A stretch of 64,000 nucleotides of DNA from Gonium pectorale (Eukaryota > Chlorophyta > Chlorophyceae > Chlamydomonadales > Volvocaceae), in the NCBI GenBank assembly GCA_001584585.1, contig LSYV01000012.1, forward strand, positions 1,280,574-1,344,573, in the 5' to 3' direction. Each line of letters starts with the position of its first letter. Positions within the stretch are counted from its first letter, which is position 1. This document shows positions 47,401 through 59,800 of the stretch, piece after piece. A model generated the notes under the pieces. It saw only the letters and a program-made list of their open reading frames with translations. It had not been told where the DNA came from and ran no database searches. A program made the position numbers and the translations under genes.

Positions 47401-50400
47401 CGCACCTACGCCGGCCCTGCGAGGGGCGACGGGGGAGGCACGCGGTTGGCTCTGTGGCCCCCAGCACAGCGTTCATCGGTCCGCTCCCCGCCAAAGTGGG
47501 CTTTCGGACAAGCGTTTCAAACAGAAACCTCGAGATGGTAAACCTATCCCAGTGATTACAAACATTCTCCATCGTGTTGCCAAGGAGGGAGTTATTGCAC
47601 AGCTTGTAGTCGTTGGAAGCATGCGCCAGCGTGTGACTGGCCCGAGATCCCGAGATCGCCCGACATCCCGGTGCTTTTGCACACGGGGGCCTATGGGCCC
47701 TGTGGCTCGACCTGCTGGCCTTGCCTTACATGGCCTATCTGCCTGTGGCTGCAGGACGCGGTGAAGCTGGAGGCGGAGCGCGTTGCCGCCGCCGCCAAGG
47801 CTGCCGCGGAGGCCAAGGCCGCCTCGTCCAGCCTGACTCCCAGCCACTCGTCAGTCTCGTCCAGCCACGATAAGGAGCTGTCGCAGCCGCCCGAGAGCAT
47901 CAGCGGCCTCACCATGGGGCACCTGCTGGGCAAGGGCGCGTACGGCAGCGTGTACTATGGGACGTGGTACGGCTCATCCGTGGCGGTCAAGGTAAGCTGG
48001 TTTTCTCATCCTATTTTGTGCTCAGCTGCCGGAAATGGAACTGGAGTCAGTGTAGCTCCCGACCCTTTGCGGTTTAATACCGTATGCTGTACTCGCGGTA
48101 GTTATGCGCTGCGCAGATTTGTGCACGCTCAACCTGCCTGTGTGCAGATTATCGACGAGGAGCTGCCGCCGGGTGCCGAGTCCATCGCGCCCCCCATCGA
48201 GGCGATCCTGGCCAAGGAGCTGCGCCATCCGCACATTGTCGCCACGCTGCGCTGCGCACGCCGCCTCATCACCCCTTCGGGCAGCAGCCGCGCCGTGTCC
48301 ACCAGCGCCGTCGTCCAGAGCGGCCGCAACCGCCGCAGCGGCGCCACCAGCGGCAACAGCGGCCTTGCGACGGAGGGCAGCATGGGCGCGTTCAGCGATG
48401 ATACCGCCCGCGTCTCGGCTCAACACAACAATGCCATGGGCGCGGGCGGCAGCAGCGGCAACAGCCGGGCCATCAGCACAATGGGCCAAAACCCCCGGGG
48501 CCTCTCCGGTAACAACTCAGGTGTTGCTTCCGGCGAGAGCGGCGTTGGCTCGGGCCTTGGTGGGGACCCGGAAGCTGGCGGCGCCTCGCCGTTTGTGGCC
48601 CCCGCGGATGCCACGGGTGCCACTCAGGACACGGTGCTGGGCACCGCCTCCACCTCGCAGCTGGCGTCCAACGCCGGCAGCTCCGTGCCCAGCCAGAACG
48701 GCTGGGCCATCATCAACCTCGAAAATGGCCAGGCGCCCCGGCGCCGCTCGTCCGTAGCCAACGCTGCCGCCGGCGGCGCGGCGGCCGACGGGGCTGGCGG
48801 CGCCGACGGCCAGGCGGGCAATGACGCCCCGGAAGACAGCACGGACAACAGCGAGGCATATGATGCCTTTGACGCCGGCGGTGACAGCAGCATGAGCCCG
48901 TTTCTCATCCCGCCGGGTAGCCACCAGACCGGCGGCGGTGTCGCCGCCGGGGCCGGCCTTGCGTCGCACAGCGGTGGAGCCGGCAGCGAGCGCTGGACGG
49001 CTGATCAGGTGCTGGTGCGCCACCAGACGTGGCTCATCATGGAGTACTGCGATCGTGGCTGCCTGCAGGTCCGTGCCAACCGGCTCGGCGTGCTGGGTGT
49101 TTGACGCATGGGAGGCGGGGGCACAAGACACCTTACTTGCTTTGGGTGTCAGGGGCTTTCCTGCGGATGGTGCTTCCTTGTCACAGGTGCTGGGGCCCTC
49201 GAAAAGGACGCGAGCTACAGCAGCTGCCCCTCCCCGAGTCCTGACCCGTGCCTCTGTCAGTAGAATGCCCGCACCCCCAGTGTATCTCCTTGATTTTGCA
49301 AGCGTTGAGTATCGCTGCCCTGATCGCTGCCCTGCCCTGCCCGTGCAGGACGCCATCGACCGCGGATGGCTGCGCACCTCTCCCGCGCTAGAGAACAGCG
49401 CGCCGCGCATGGACGCCGTCCTGGCCACGGCCGTGGAGCTAGCTTCGGCGCTCAGCTACCTGCACTCCAAGGACATCGTGCACGGCGACATGTCGGCATG
49501 GAACATCATGCTCTGCACCTCAGGCTCCACCGCTTCGGTCGGCGGGCGGGGCTTCGTGGCGAAGGTGAGCGAGTGGGCTGGGGGCGCAGGGGATAGGTTA
49601 GTAGAGCCCGATATGACGCTGCTGCAGGGAGCTGCTACCGGGCCTCGCGCTGTCCTGTCCAGGGAGAAGGGAGGTAGTGATGCGTAGGTGACCTGACCTG
49701 AGCGTGTCTCCGCCGTGTCTGACCACAGATTGCAGACTTCGGTCTTGCTCGCCACCTGGACATACGGACCAAGATCCAGACTCGGACCTACGGCACGGTG
49801 AGTTGTTTGAATTGTGCCGTCGCGCACTTTGCTCGGATTTGGTCCTGTCTGTGCGTCTGTCACTCGCCTGGACTGTTGTCTGTTGTAATCCGTGTCCATG
49901 TCCATGATGGGGTGGAGGGGGATTGCAGTGTGCGCCCCCTGCAACGCATAACCCTCCTGTCCTTCCCTCCTGGCCATCGCAGCTGACCCACATGCCCGCT
50001 GAGACGCTCCGCGACGGCGTGATCAGCAAAGCCACAGATGTGTATTCGATGGGCGTGCTGTTGTGGCAGCTCTTCACCAGCTCTCGCCCCTGGGCGGGCC
50101 TGAGGCACGGACAGATCATCGTCATGGTGGTGACGCAGGTACGGTTTTCGCGTGCGGAGACCACGTGCGGAGACGCTGTTCATGCTTGCTTGCCGGAAGG
50201 CTTGGCGTCTCGCAAGGCCTTCGGAGCTCCGGCGCTGCGCGATATGCCGGCATTTGTCCCACGTCGTGCCTTCGGCCCATTGCTGAACTTTGCCCTGTGC
50301 TGACCGCCAAGTTCGGTTGCTGTTGCGCTTGCGGAACGCCTCCGTTACCGATGTAGTGTCGGCCCCTCCCTCTGCAGGGCGCTCGCCTGCGCTTCCCCGA

Positions 50401-50518
50401 TGGCTGCCCACCTGCCTATGAGGCGCTGGCCTTGTCCTGCATGGACCCAGACTCTCGCCGCCGGCCCACCATTGAGAACGTCCTGGCGGAGCTGGAGGCC
50501 CTCCGCAGAATGTTTTAG
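44433..50518 (+). CDS. GAF-PAS protein kinase (TKL-like) with N-terminal acylation signal
   Basis: Fifteen exons: 44433-44504, 44578-44733, 44958-45292, 45525-45620, 45881-45989, 46171-46321, 46603-46721 (or 46742), 46856-46968, 47211-47397, 47755-47991, 48148-49068, 49349-49564, 49729-49797, 49983-50138, 50378-50518; about 1,025 residues. MGNHASLPCC is a strong N-myristoylation and palmitoylation signal. Residues about 85-256 form a GAF domain (TINALKTAGSV, SFCGWTM, FYCGTPLIASNGHRIGTL). A PAS domain follows (CFDHCVALVDTG, RILFVNNPCCKMLG). The kinase has GKGAYGSVYYG, Lys in VAVK, DFGLA, PAE and DVYSMGVLLWQL. The catalytic loop is HGDMSAWN: the Asp and Asn are kept, but Arg is Gly and Lys is Ser. 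A run of about 200 low-complexity residues sits between strands 4 and 5. Likely a membrane-bound sensor kinase; the ligand is unknown. Exon 7 may end at a GC donor. Confidence 0.85.
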
Positions 50519-52045
50519 GCATGCAGCAATTCGTTTAGCCGTTTGCCACACCGGCCTTTCGCCACGTCCAAACGCCTTGCGCAAACTCGGAATGGCGGCC
50601 AGGGAACGCCGAGGAATGGGTGTGGTGGGATTGCAAGGCAGAGTGTCACGAGTTCCCATGCAAGCAGCCAATTGTGCCCCTCCCTTCGCACACACGTTTC
50701 GTTTTTCCCTGTTGGTTGGAGTCCCTCCTTGGTGGCTGCTAGTTGTCATGTATGTCGGGTTGTGGTGATGGTCGACTGGCTGTGGGGGGGCCGGCCTCGA
50801 GGCGTCGGTGGCGAGGCTTCGTCGGTCTTGGCAGTTGCGGCCGACAACGGGGCTGTTGCGCCTTTCCGGCGAGGCGTGGAGGCTTCCCTTGCGGGCTAAA
50901 TGTAGGCAACGGCTGTGGCCATTCATTTCTGCGTGGATGAGGTTTGTGTTCTGGCGTGCGGTTTGTGAGGGTGAAAGCTGAGCAACAGGTATGCGGATGT
51001 TTACCGCGCGCCAACATCTTGATACAGCCGGACAGCAACTTGGTACCCGCACGCATTGGAACAGGCCGATCTTCGTACCGCCTTTAGCGTCCCGGCAGGA
51101 TTTCCGGCAGGAGCCGCGCTTCCATTTTGGCCTCGGCAACCGTGCCGTCGCTGACATCTCATGATCTGATACTGTGTTGGTATTGCAAGCTTGCATCAAC
51201 CGTGCCCGGCAAGCCTCTCTCGTAGCTGCTGCATGGAGCGAGCTGCAAGGAATAATAGGACACACGTAAGGGGGCGGGTGTCGTCCGGGCCTGGGATCGA
51301 GTGGTTCGCTTGCGCTGCTACTGCCAGTACGAATTGGAGGGTATCTGCTTGGGTACCCTATGTGGCTACGGTTCTTGGTCTGCAGATGTGGTGGATTCAT
51401 GGTTGCCATGTCTTCTAAGCGTCGGTAGCGGGTTGCCTGGCATTGTGTCCCGCGCTGTGCGCATTTGGTCTGTGTGGTGGTGATGTACGCACGTGCGACC
51501 ACACGCGCTCCCGCCGCAGCCTACACTGCTGTGCGCGGCATCGCCTCGCGTCGATGCATAATTGACGTGACTATGGAGCAGGCTGAGGCCCGTTGGCCGA
51601 GGCGCTAGGTATGTACTGACGCGTTGAGCTCCAGTGTTCGGCCCTATGCGGCGAGCTAAGGGCACGCATTCACATTGCTGAAGCCTGGGCGTTTGCCATT
51701 CATAACTTATGTTTTTGTTGCAAAGTTCCGTTACAGGTGTAACCTGCAGTAAGGCATGTACCGGTACAGGCTCCGATCACGCTTTCGCGTCATCATCCGT
51801 CATACCTCCGTTCGCCGGCTTGACCCCTAAGGGTGAGACGACCACGGCTGCCTGCACGGGCTGGCAGAACGCCTGTCAATTGGGTTAGGAGAGGCGGCGA
51901 TCCTCAGCAACTTGCGCAAGCCTGCCCTGTCACCAGTGCACCATAGCAGCTAGCCAAACATCGGCGGCACGTGGCCATGACGTCAGCCGAATTGAAGCAG
52001 TACCATGGCTCCGAGTTGAAGGCGGCGCGCCAGCGGCGGCAGAAT
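50519..52045. other. Convergent intergenic region
   Basis: It lies between the kinase (+) and the PHD-finger gene (-). No exon is evident on either strand. A TGTAA at 51738-51742 is the nearest plus-strand candidate for the kinase 3' end, implying an unusually long 3' UTR if real. Confidence 0.4.
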
Positions 52046-52735
52046 TCAGTCGCGGAGGGCGGCGGTGACAATATCACTGACTTCCGAGGCCGGGCAACGT
52101 TGCGAGCAACCCAGGAAATGCATGGCCGGCGGGGTCTTGTGCATTTTCATGGTGCCGGCATAGTAAGCCGGCTGGAGCGACGTATCATACCGGAGGCCCC
52201 AGGGGTGGAGCCTGTCATTTTCCCGCGCAAAGTGGGTTGCCAGCGCGTCGGAAGTGGTGGCCAGGTAACAGGCCGGTGCGGCCGCAGCACCAGCGGAGCC
52301 CAGAGGCGGGGCGATGGCGGGTGCAGGCGCGGGCGCGTTGTGGAGGGCGGAAGGGGTGAGGGGTGGTGGGGCGGGAGGGGCCGAAGGGGGAACGGCCGCG
52401 TCCGCGATTGCCAGGAGGGCGACTGGCGGCAGCAGGGGCGGTGGGGCCGGATCGGAAGTGGCGGCGGCGGAGAGGGCGGCCGCGACAGCGTGAGCCCGTA
52501 GCAGCAGGCGATCCCTGGAGCAGCTGGGGCAATACCAAGGGACGTCGGCGGCGGGGGATGCCGGCAAGGGTGGGGTGAGGCAGGTGATGTGGAAGGCGTT
52601 GGGGCATCCCGTTGCGTCACAGAGCAGCATGGGCGGGTCGGCGTGGCGCTGCAAGCAGGCGCAGCAGCGTTCCCCGGTAGAACGAGGGGACGACGCGCCG
52701 GAGCCAGGGTCTTCCACGGAGCTGCAGTCAGCGTA
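52046..52735 (-). CDS. PHD-finger protein, 5' exon not located
   Basis: The main exon ends with TGA at 52046. Numbering from the Val codon at 52717, the Cys4-His-Cys3 zinc ligands are C18, C21, C33, C38, H43, C46, C63 and C66, in CCACLQRHADPPMLLCD, CPNAFHITC and WYCPSC. This is a canonical PHD finger, a reader of histone H3 tails in nuclear chromatin proteins, with the aromatic Trp before the last Cys pair. The next 90 residues are Ala/Pro low complexity. The C-terminal 65 residues (RLHPWGLRYDTSLQPAYYAG, MHFLGCSQRC) look ordered but I do not recognise them. No ATG precedes the finger in this frame before the stop near 52773; an acceptor after TGACTGCAG (exon starting 52734 or so) or one slightly upstream implies a first exon that I could not fix. 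Confidence 0.65.
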   Translation of the reverse strand, partial: YADCSSVEDPGSGASSPRSTGERCCACLQRHADPPMLLCDATGCPNAFHITCLTPPLPASPAADVPWYCPSCSRDRLLLRAHAVAAALSAAATSDPAPPPLLPPVALLAIADAAVPPSAPPAPPPLTPSALHNAPAPAPAIAPPLGSAGAAAAPACYLATTSDALATHFARENDRLHPWGLRYDTSLQPAYYAGTMKMHKTPPAMHFLGCSQRCPASEVSDIVTAALRD

Positions 52736-53819
52736 GGAGGGGGCGGAGGTGCGGGCGGCCAGGCGGGAGCTGCGTTAAGGGTCCCCTGTTACCGACCCTT
52801 TGCGGAGGCCCCTTGTTGTAATGGGCTTCGGCTCCGCGCCACACTACCGTACTCCGCATCACTTTGGGGTAGAGGGTGACAATTTTCCCTCAATGTTGTG
52901 ATGATAAGCGGCCTTGCGTGATCGTGGGACATACTACTGGGTGTTGGCTTGGCTGTGAAGGTGGCATTGCACGGGTTGTGGGCTAGCCTGGAGACAAGCT
53001 GGAAGCCGTGTTGCTGTCGGCTACCCTCTGTGAGTGGCTGGGCGCCGTAGCATGCGGGACAGCACGTTCATGACGATGCATGCACATCTTTGCTCGTCGA
53101 CCATCTTCACCTCCTGGACCGGGGGTTCTCACATGGGCATGGACAGGATCTCCAAAGCCCACAGCCCGCGCCCTGGCTCAACGCCCGATACACGTCCACA
53201 CACATCATCCAGTACGGCAAGAGGATGAGGGACTAGCTCAGCGCCCGGATCGGCCGCACATGTACACGTATAAGCCGCACTCTCCACCACGTTACGATGC
53301 GCGAGTTGCGGGACGGGAGGAGTCGATCACGACCAGCCAGAAACATATCAAGTTTCAGGTCACGTTGGGAAGAGCCCATCACCTATGCAGCTCACACGCC
53401 TGCATATTACGTTAAAAAGACCACGGTCAAGCATCACAGGCCAGTCCCACAGCAACACAAGTTAATAAGCGCGCGCACGCCAGAAGCAGTAGTGCACGAC
53501 CCCAGTGCAGTAATGACGCGCACCCCAGGAGTTCCACTTCCAACGCATTCCCCACCCAGCAGTAGTGACCCGTGGCACCCGTTGACACGTGGCACCTGAG
53601 CCTATGGTTCGAAGGGCGCCACGCACACTAAGAGAGCCTCAGCTGCTACAAGCCTTGGCGTGCATCACCCCGATACGGTACGATAGCAAGTTCATCGTCT
53701 ATTAGATCATGGTACCGCGCTGTGCAAGAGCGACCATGGCCACCAACGCACATCATCATTACCACCCCAGCACCCTCTGTCACATGCACTTGTCTGATTT
53801 ACATCCCAACCGCCAGCGC
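52736..53819. other. Region upstream of the PHD gene, probably including its first exon
   Basis: Several short ATG-led frames on the minus strand (for example one beginning near 52930) could be the missing first exon, but none is decisive. The end nearest 53820 holds a minus-strand TGTAA (53799-53803), only about 17 bases after the stop of the next gene. Otherwise nothing recognised. Confidence 0.35.
53799..53803 (-). terminator. Candidate polyadenylation signal TGTAA
   Basis: It lies about 17 bases after the stop at 53820, which would give a very short 3' UTR, so it may be fortuitous. Confidence 0.25.
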
Positions 53820-56800
53820 TCAGTGCCAACCGGATCGGCCGTGTCCGCCAGACTTGGGTGCCGCTGCTCCAGCTTTGGCGCCGCCGCGCACAGACCCACC
53901 GCCAGCATCACCGCTACTGGCCAAGGCTCCTCGTGCAGAGCCCCCCGCGCCCGCCCCTGCCCCATGCCCTAAAGCTGATTCCCCGCCCCCGGCGCCGCCG
54001 GCGCCGTAAGCTGCAAATGACAACGCCGCACCGGCGTTGAACAAGGGGTTGACGGCGCCGCCGCCGCCGCTTGTTGCCTCGCGGCCGCCATTGCCCGCGC
54101 TCAGCCGCCGTCGCCGCACTGCGTCATGACTGCCCCTGCCAACACGCAGCGCACTGGGGACCGACGAACCCGGGGACGACTGCCCCGCGACAGCCGCCGC
54201 TGTGCCGCCCGGCGCATGAGCTGAGTGGCTGCCTCCCCTGCCCCGAGCCGTGGCGCCGCCGGCTACGCCCCCTCCTCCAGCCCCGGCGCCTGACGTGACA
54301 GCCGGAATGCCCGTGCTGCCAGCGGAGCGGCCCGCCGGCAGCCGTTGCGTGCCACCACCCGCAAGGCTGACGGGCCCCGTGCCGATGCCGTGACCGTGGG
54401 CGCCGTGCGAGTGGCTGCCCGCACCGGCAGCATGGGGTGGTGCATGAGCATGTGCATGAGCGGAGGCGGTGTGTGGCCCCTGAAGACCGTGGGTGCGGCT
54501 GCCGGGCTGCGAATGCGGGTTGGCGTGCGCGTGCGTTTGCGCGTGTGCGCCTCCTCGCAGGCCACCGGTGGCGTGAGCTGTGGCGCTGGGGTCGCCACCC
54601 GCATTGCCGCCGGCGGCATTGCCGGTGAGCGGATGGCTGTGGGCCGAGGCGCGGAGGGTGCTGTGAGTCACCGCCGGGCGCGCTGAGTGCGCTGCAGCGT
54701 TGGTGCTCAGGGCTCCCACCGGCAGCGAGTGCGCCGAGGCCGCGCGGACAGGCGCCGGCCGCGGTATGCCGCTGACATGCGGGGCTGCAGCCAGCGCCGC
54801 CGCGGCTGCCGCTGCGGCGGCGGGGCTGCTTCCAACTCGCAGGTACGGCGGCCGCTGATATTGCTGCTGCTGCAGCTGTGATAGCGGCGGTGGCGACGAT
54901 GGCGGCGGCGGCAGGGTACGGCTTGCGGCGGAGAGGTTGGCGGCTCCGAGCGCCCAGGCCATGCGTGTAGACGCCATCGCCGCATCTGTGGAGGCCGATC
55001 CAGCTGTGGCAGGAGGCTGCGCGTCAGCCGCGGTGCCCGCTGCGCGGGGCGGCACCGTCACGTGAAGCACCGCCGCGCCGACGACGGCCTTGGTCGGGGT
55101 CGAGTAGGCTGATGCGGCCGGCGAGGCAAAGGCGGTCGCGGGCGTGGCGAAGGCACCCGTGCCAGTCCCGGCGCCGGCGGTCCACGCGGAGAAGTGAGAC
55201 GCCGGCGTTCCGAAGCCCTCGGAACCCATGGTGCCGGGCGAGGAGTCCAGGTCAGGACCCGAGGCTGCGCCGCCGCCGATGCTGACGCCGCCACCGATGC
55301 TGACGCCGCCGCTGGCGCTGACGCCGCCACCGATGCTGACGCTGCCGCCGGCGCTGGCGGCGGAGGGCATGCGAAAGAAATCTTGCAGCACAATGCCGAC
55401 GGTCGAGCTGACCGACTTCAGGGACGACACCGCCGCCGCGGCGCTGGCTACCGCCTGCGCATCGGCAAAAGGGCTGGCTTCATGACCGTAATCGCCGCCA
55501 GTGACGGTGGCGCCGGCGGCCCCGACATTGGCTGCAGTGTACGTGTTCTGCTGCGCTCGGTCGGGCGAGGCCACTTCAGACGGGGGATGCGACTCCACCT
55601 CTTGCAAGGCAGCCCCGCGCGCCGAACCGTCAGCCCGGGCTCCCCCGACGCCAGCGCCCCCGCCCAAGCCCCCGCGGGCGCTCTGCGCTGCCTGCCGGTG
55701 GCCGGCGGCGTTGCGGGGCGGCGACGCCAGGCTGGTGGAGCTGCCGATGCTGCCGATGCTGGGACTCGACGGCAGCGTCGCGCCCCTGCCGCTCGTGCGG
55801 CTGCCGTACGGGTCGAGCTGCACATGCGTACGGCTCGCACCGATGCCGCCGCTGCCAGCTGCAGCCGGGAGGCCATGTTCATGCAGCAGCTGCATCCCGC
55901 TAGGCGCCTGGCGGGAGCTGGCTGAGGAGACCAGGCCAAGCACACCCCCGCAGACGCTGAGCTCGGAACCGGAGGCCGCGCTGTTGGGTCGGCCGTGGCC
56001 GCTGGCGCAGCCGGAGCCTCGCCCTGGTGCAAGGCCAATGAGATGTGACCCATGGGCCCCGTCGTCCCCGGGGTCCGCTTCTGGCGGCGCAGCGCCGCTG
56101 GCAGCAGCTGCCGCCATCGCCTCGACGGCGGCGCTTGCAGCTGCGGCAGCGGACTGTTGGGCGTGCAGCTGCGGCGAGACGCTAGCGTACGGCAGCGTGT
56201 CGGGCTCGACTGCATCTGCTGCCATGGCGGCACCGTGGGGGGGCGGGGCTGCTACGGTGCTTGGAAACACGGCCGCCTCCTCGGTGCGGGCCTGTCGTAC
56301 GGCGTTGCGGATCTCCGCCAGCGCTGACACGTTGACTAGGTACGACAGTGTTGGGGCCTGTTCGCCCTCGCTCGCGCCGGAGGGGAGGGCCTGGGGCAAG
56401 TCCAGCCCCTTCACCTCCGCCGGGGCATGCGGGGCCTTCCCGTCTGTCGACGCGGCGCCCGCCGCGGCAGCCGCGACGGCGGCGGCCGGCCATGGCACCA
56501 CCGAACGGCCGGCGTCGCCGCCGTCGGCAGCGGCCGCGACGGCGCCTGTGGGGCCACCAGAGGGCGAAGACACGAACACGGACAGCCTCAGAGCCTGCGG
56601 GCTCGCCATGCCCTCGGAGGGCTGCGTTCCGGGCGAGACAGCGGCGGAAGCAGGTGACACCGGCGCCTCGGCCGCGGCGACGGCAGCGACGCCGGCCGGG
56701 AACTGGGCGGAGATGAGCATGGGATCCCTGCCGCTGCCGCTACCGCTGCCGCTTCGGGTGGCCACGAACTGACCCGCGTCCATTGTGGGCGCTCGGCCGT

Positions 56801-59800
56801 CACCGGGCCACAACCGCGCGCTGGCATTGCTCCCACGCACGTCGCCCGGGCCCGTCCCGCCGCCGGCACTGACGCCGGTGCCCCCGGCGAGTACTTTGCT
56901 CGACTGGGGCGACGCCAGGTCCGACACTTCCTCCCAAAACTCTGAGAGGTTTGAGGGCGTCGGCGAGTGCAGCCCAAACGCAGGGTTGTTGTGCTGCTTG
57001 AGGGAGGAGTTGCCGTGCCGTGCTGTGCCAGTGCCGGTCAGGCCGCCACGCGACGCGCCGCCCCCGGTAGAAGTGGGCGTGGGGTAAGTGCTGTCGCCGT
57101 CGCCGTCGTCCGTCAGGGTGCTGAATGACCGCTGGGGGCTGCCGGGCGGAGTAGGTGTGGAGGTGCGCCGATGCGCGCGTCTGGCCGCAGGGCTGCCGTT
57201 GGCGGCGGTGCCGGGGCCCGCGGTGGCGAGATCAGACTCCTCGGAGCCGGCCGCCTCGCTGCCCGTGCCGCTGGCGCAGATTTCCCGCTCCCTTACTGCA
57301 GCAGCTGATATTGCAGCCGCCTGGGACGTGTACGGCGACGCAAAGAAAGCGGGCGGCTCAGTACGCGGCGCGGCTACAACTGCCGTCGCTACAGCTGCGG
57401 CAGCGGGAATCGACGTGGCTCCAAATGCCAGTGCCGGGCCTGTGGCGCCGCCGGGCGGCGACAGCGCCCTACCTGTGCCCGTCGTCGCCCACTGCCTCAC
57501 ATCCAACAGGGAGAGCAACAGCGCCTGTGCCCCCTCCGCCCCGGGGACGAACCCCGGCACGCTGCCCAGCGCATCATACGCATCCTCCGCCGCCCCAGCC
57601 ACCGTAGCTGCGGCGGCCGGGCTGCCGCCGGCGGGCTTGGCGCCGTGGGGCACCGATGGCAGGGACGCCGCCCGAGGCCGCATGCAGCCGCCTGGCTGCT
57701 GCGCCGCGGCGCCCGCCGCCGCCGACCCGCTGCCGGGGGCGCCGTGCAGTGCGGGATGCACAAAGCAGCTGGCCAGGCCGCGGCCTCCCTCCAGGCTGGC
57801 GCGCCAAGAGACGGACGCAGTGACTGAGTGGGCCGTCCGCACGAGCTCGCACACCAGGCACTGGAGCAGCGTGTTGTGGGGCGTGGCGCGGGAGAAGGCC
57901 CGACTCCGGCCCATCAAGCTCCTGGCGCGACGCCCCTCGCCCCAGCCCCCGCTCACGCCGCCCGCGCTGGCAGGCCGGGTATGCGAGGCCTGAGGCGTGC
58001 TTGGTTGGCCGCGGCCGCCGCCAGCGGCGCCGCCGGCGCTGGGGGAAGCGAAGGGTCGGGGTGGACGGCCGCTAGGCCCTGCGCTGCTCGACGCCGCGGT
58101 GCCTCCGGGGGGCGTCTGCGCCGATGGCGTCGGTATCGTCACCCCGTGGGGCGCCTGCGGTGCTGGCGCTGGCGTGCCGGCCGCGCTGGCAACGCCGCTG
58201 GGGAGGGCTCCCGACGGATCGGCGTAATACTCCAGAAGCTGCAGGCTGGCGGCACGGATATGCGCTGCCGCCGCTGCAACGGCCGCCAGGGCAGAGTGGC
58301 TGACGGTGGCGGCGGCGCCGTCAGGGGCCGCCGCTGCGATGGGCGCGGGCTGGGCCGCCTGGCTTGATCCTGCCGCGGCCGGCAGCGGCCGAACCGAGGG
58401 CTCCTCTTCAGCAATGCTTGGCGGGGCGGCCCACATCGACATGGAGTGGGCGGAAGCGAAAGATGGTGCTGGCCCAGGTCCCGGGCCCAGGCCGCCGCCG
58501 TCCGCAGCCGCCCCCGACTGCTGCGACCCCGTCGGCAAGCGCTGCAGATCAAAGCTTTTTCCGCGGCCGCCGCCGAAGCTGCCGACGGTGGGAAGCGGCC
58601 CGAGGCCACCGCCGCCACCGTCGCCGACGGCAAGGGACGGCGCAGGCGCCATGGCGCCACCGGGCAGGATCAGGCTGCCAGCGCGGCCGGCAGCCGCGAC
58701 CGCAATCGTCGAGCCAAAAGCAGTAGAAATCGGCGCCGCTGCTGGCGGCGGCGGTGCTGGCGGCGGGCTGCGCTTTAAGCGATTTACTTGCTCTGCGAGC
58801 CGCGCGTTGAAAAGGCTGCGGCGGCGCAGGGCGCCGTCCAGAGCTGCAACGGCGTCCGCCGGGCAGGTGTTGACCATCGGCAGCACCGTGAGGACGCAGC
58901 TCTGTGCCAGACCGGTGGGGGGCCAGGGGCAAACGTCAGGACAAGAGAAGCGCATGGCTCGCAATGCGGGAGGAGCAACAATAAGAGCTCCCCCTTTTTC
59001 GCAAGGGAGGACACGGCCCAGCCTAACACCTCAAAGATCCCTCACCTGCAGGTCGCTGCCGCTGTGGAACACGTCCGCACGAACGAGCGCCGCCGTCCAC
59101 GCCACCAGCGCCCCCTGTACAGCCTCCATCTCCGCCGCCGCTGTCGCCGCAGCTGCCGTCACCGCTGACGCCGCTGCAGCCCCCACCGGCGCGCCCGCCA
59201 CCTCCCCAAGCCTGAGCTGCGCCTGCTGCGTCGGCCCTCCCGCTGCGTGCGGCGTATGGGGCCGTGCCGCCGCTGCCGCGCTGCCGTCGGCATTCGCAAA
59301 CTGGAAAGGCGAGCTGCTCCGCGGGTGCGGGTGCTGCTGGTCTTGATCGTGTGGTCCAGCAGTCGCCGCATCCGTAGGCATGTGCGGTGAAGTGAGCCGT
59401 CGCGTTGGGGAGATGGGACTGGCCCGAAAGGGCCCCGCTGGTCCCGACGCGTCGCGGCCGCTTGCCGCGGGCTCAGCGCCGCCCCCGGTGCCACCCGCAC
59501 CGCCGCTTGGGCTGGTCCCGACCGTCAACGGTGACGCTGGCGACAGTGGTGACGTGAGGCCGGCGCCACCGCCGCTTGATGCTGCTGCTGCGGCAGCTGC
59601 GGCGGTTCCGGATGCCATGTGCTGTATGTAATCCCGGAAGCTGCGGTGCCCGAAGGACGTCCGTGAGTAGTTGCGAGGCGAGGCGGCTGCCGGCGTGGTG
59701 GCCGTGGGCAGCAGCGGCGACGGGATCGGCACCGGCGCCGAGGTCGGTGAGGTGCTGGTGATGGCCGCAGCCGTGGCCGCGACCGGCGTCGCGTGGGCGG

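Noticed and set aside
48517..49428. Minus-strand frame of 303 residues opposite the kinase
   Set aside because: It is the antisense shadow of the low-complexity kinase insert and adjacent exons.
55501..56772. Plus-strand frame of 423 residues opposite the giant gene
   Set aside because: It overlaps the longer minus-strand exon entirely and has shadow-like composition; no splice or domain evidence.
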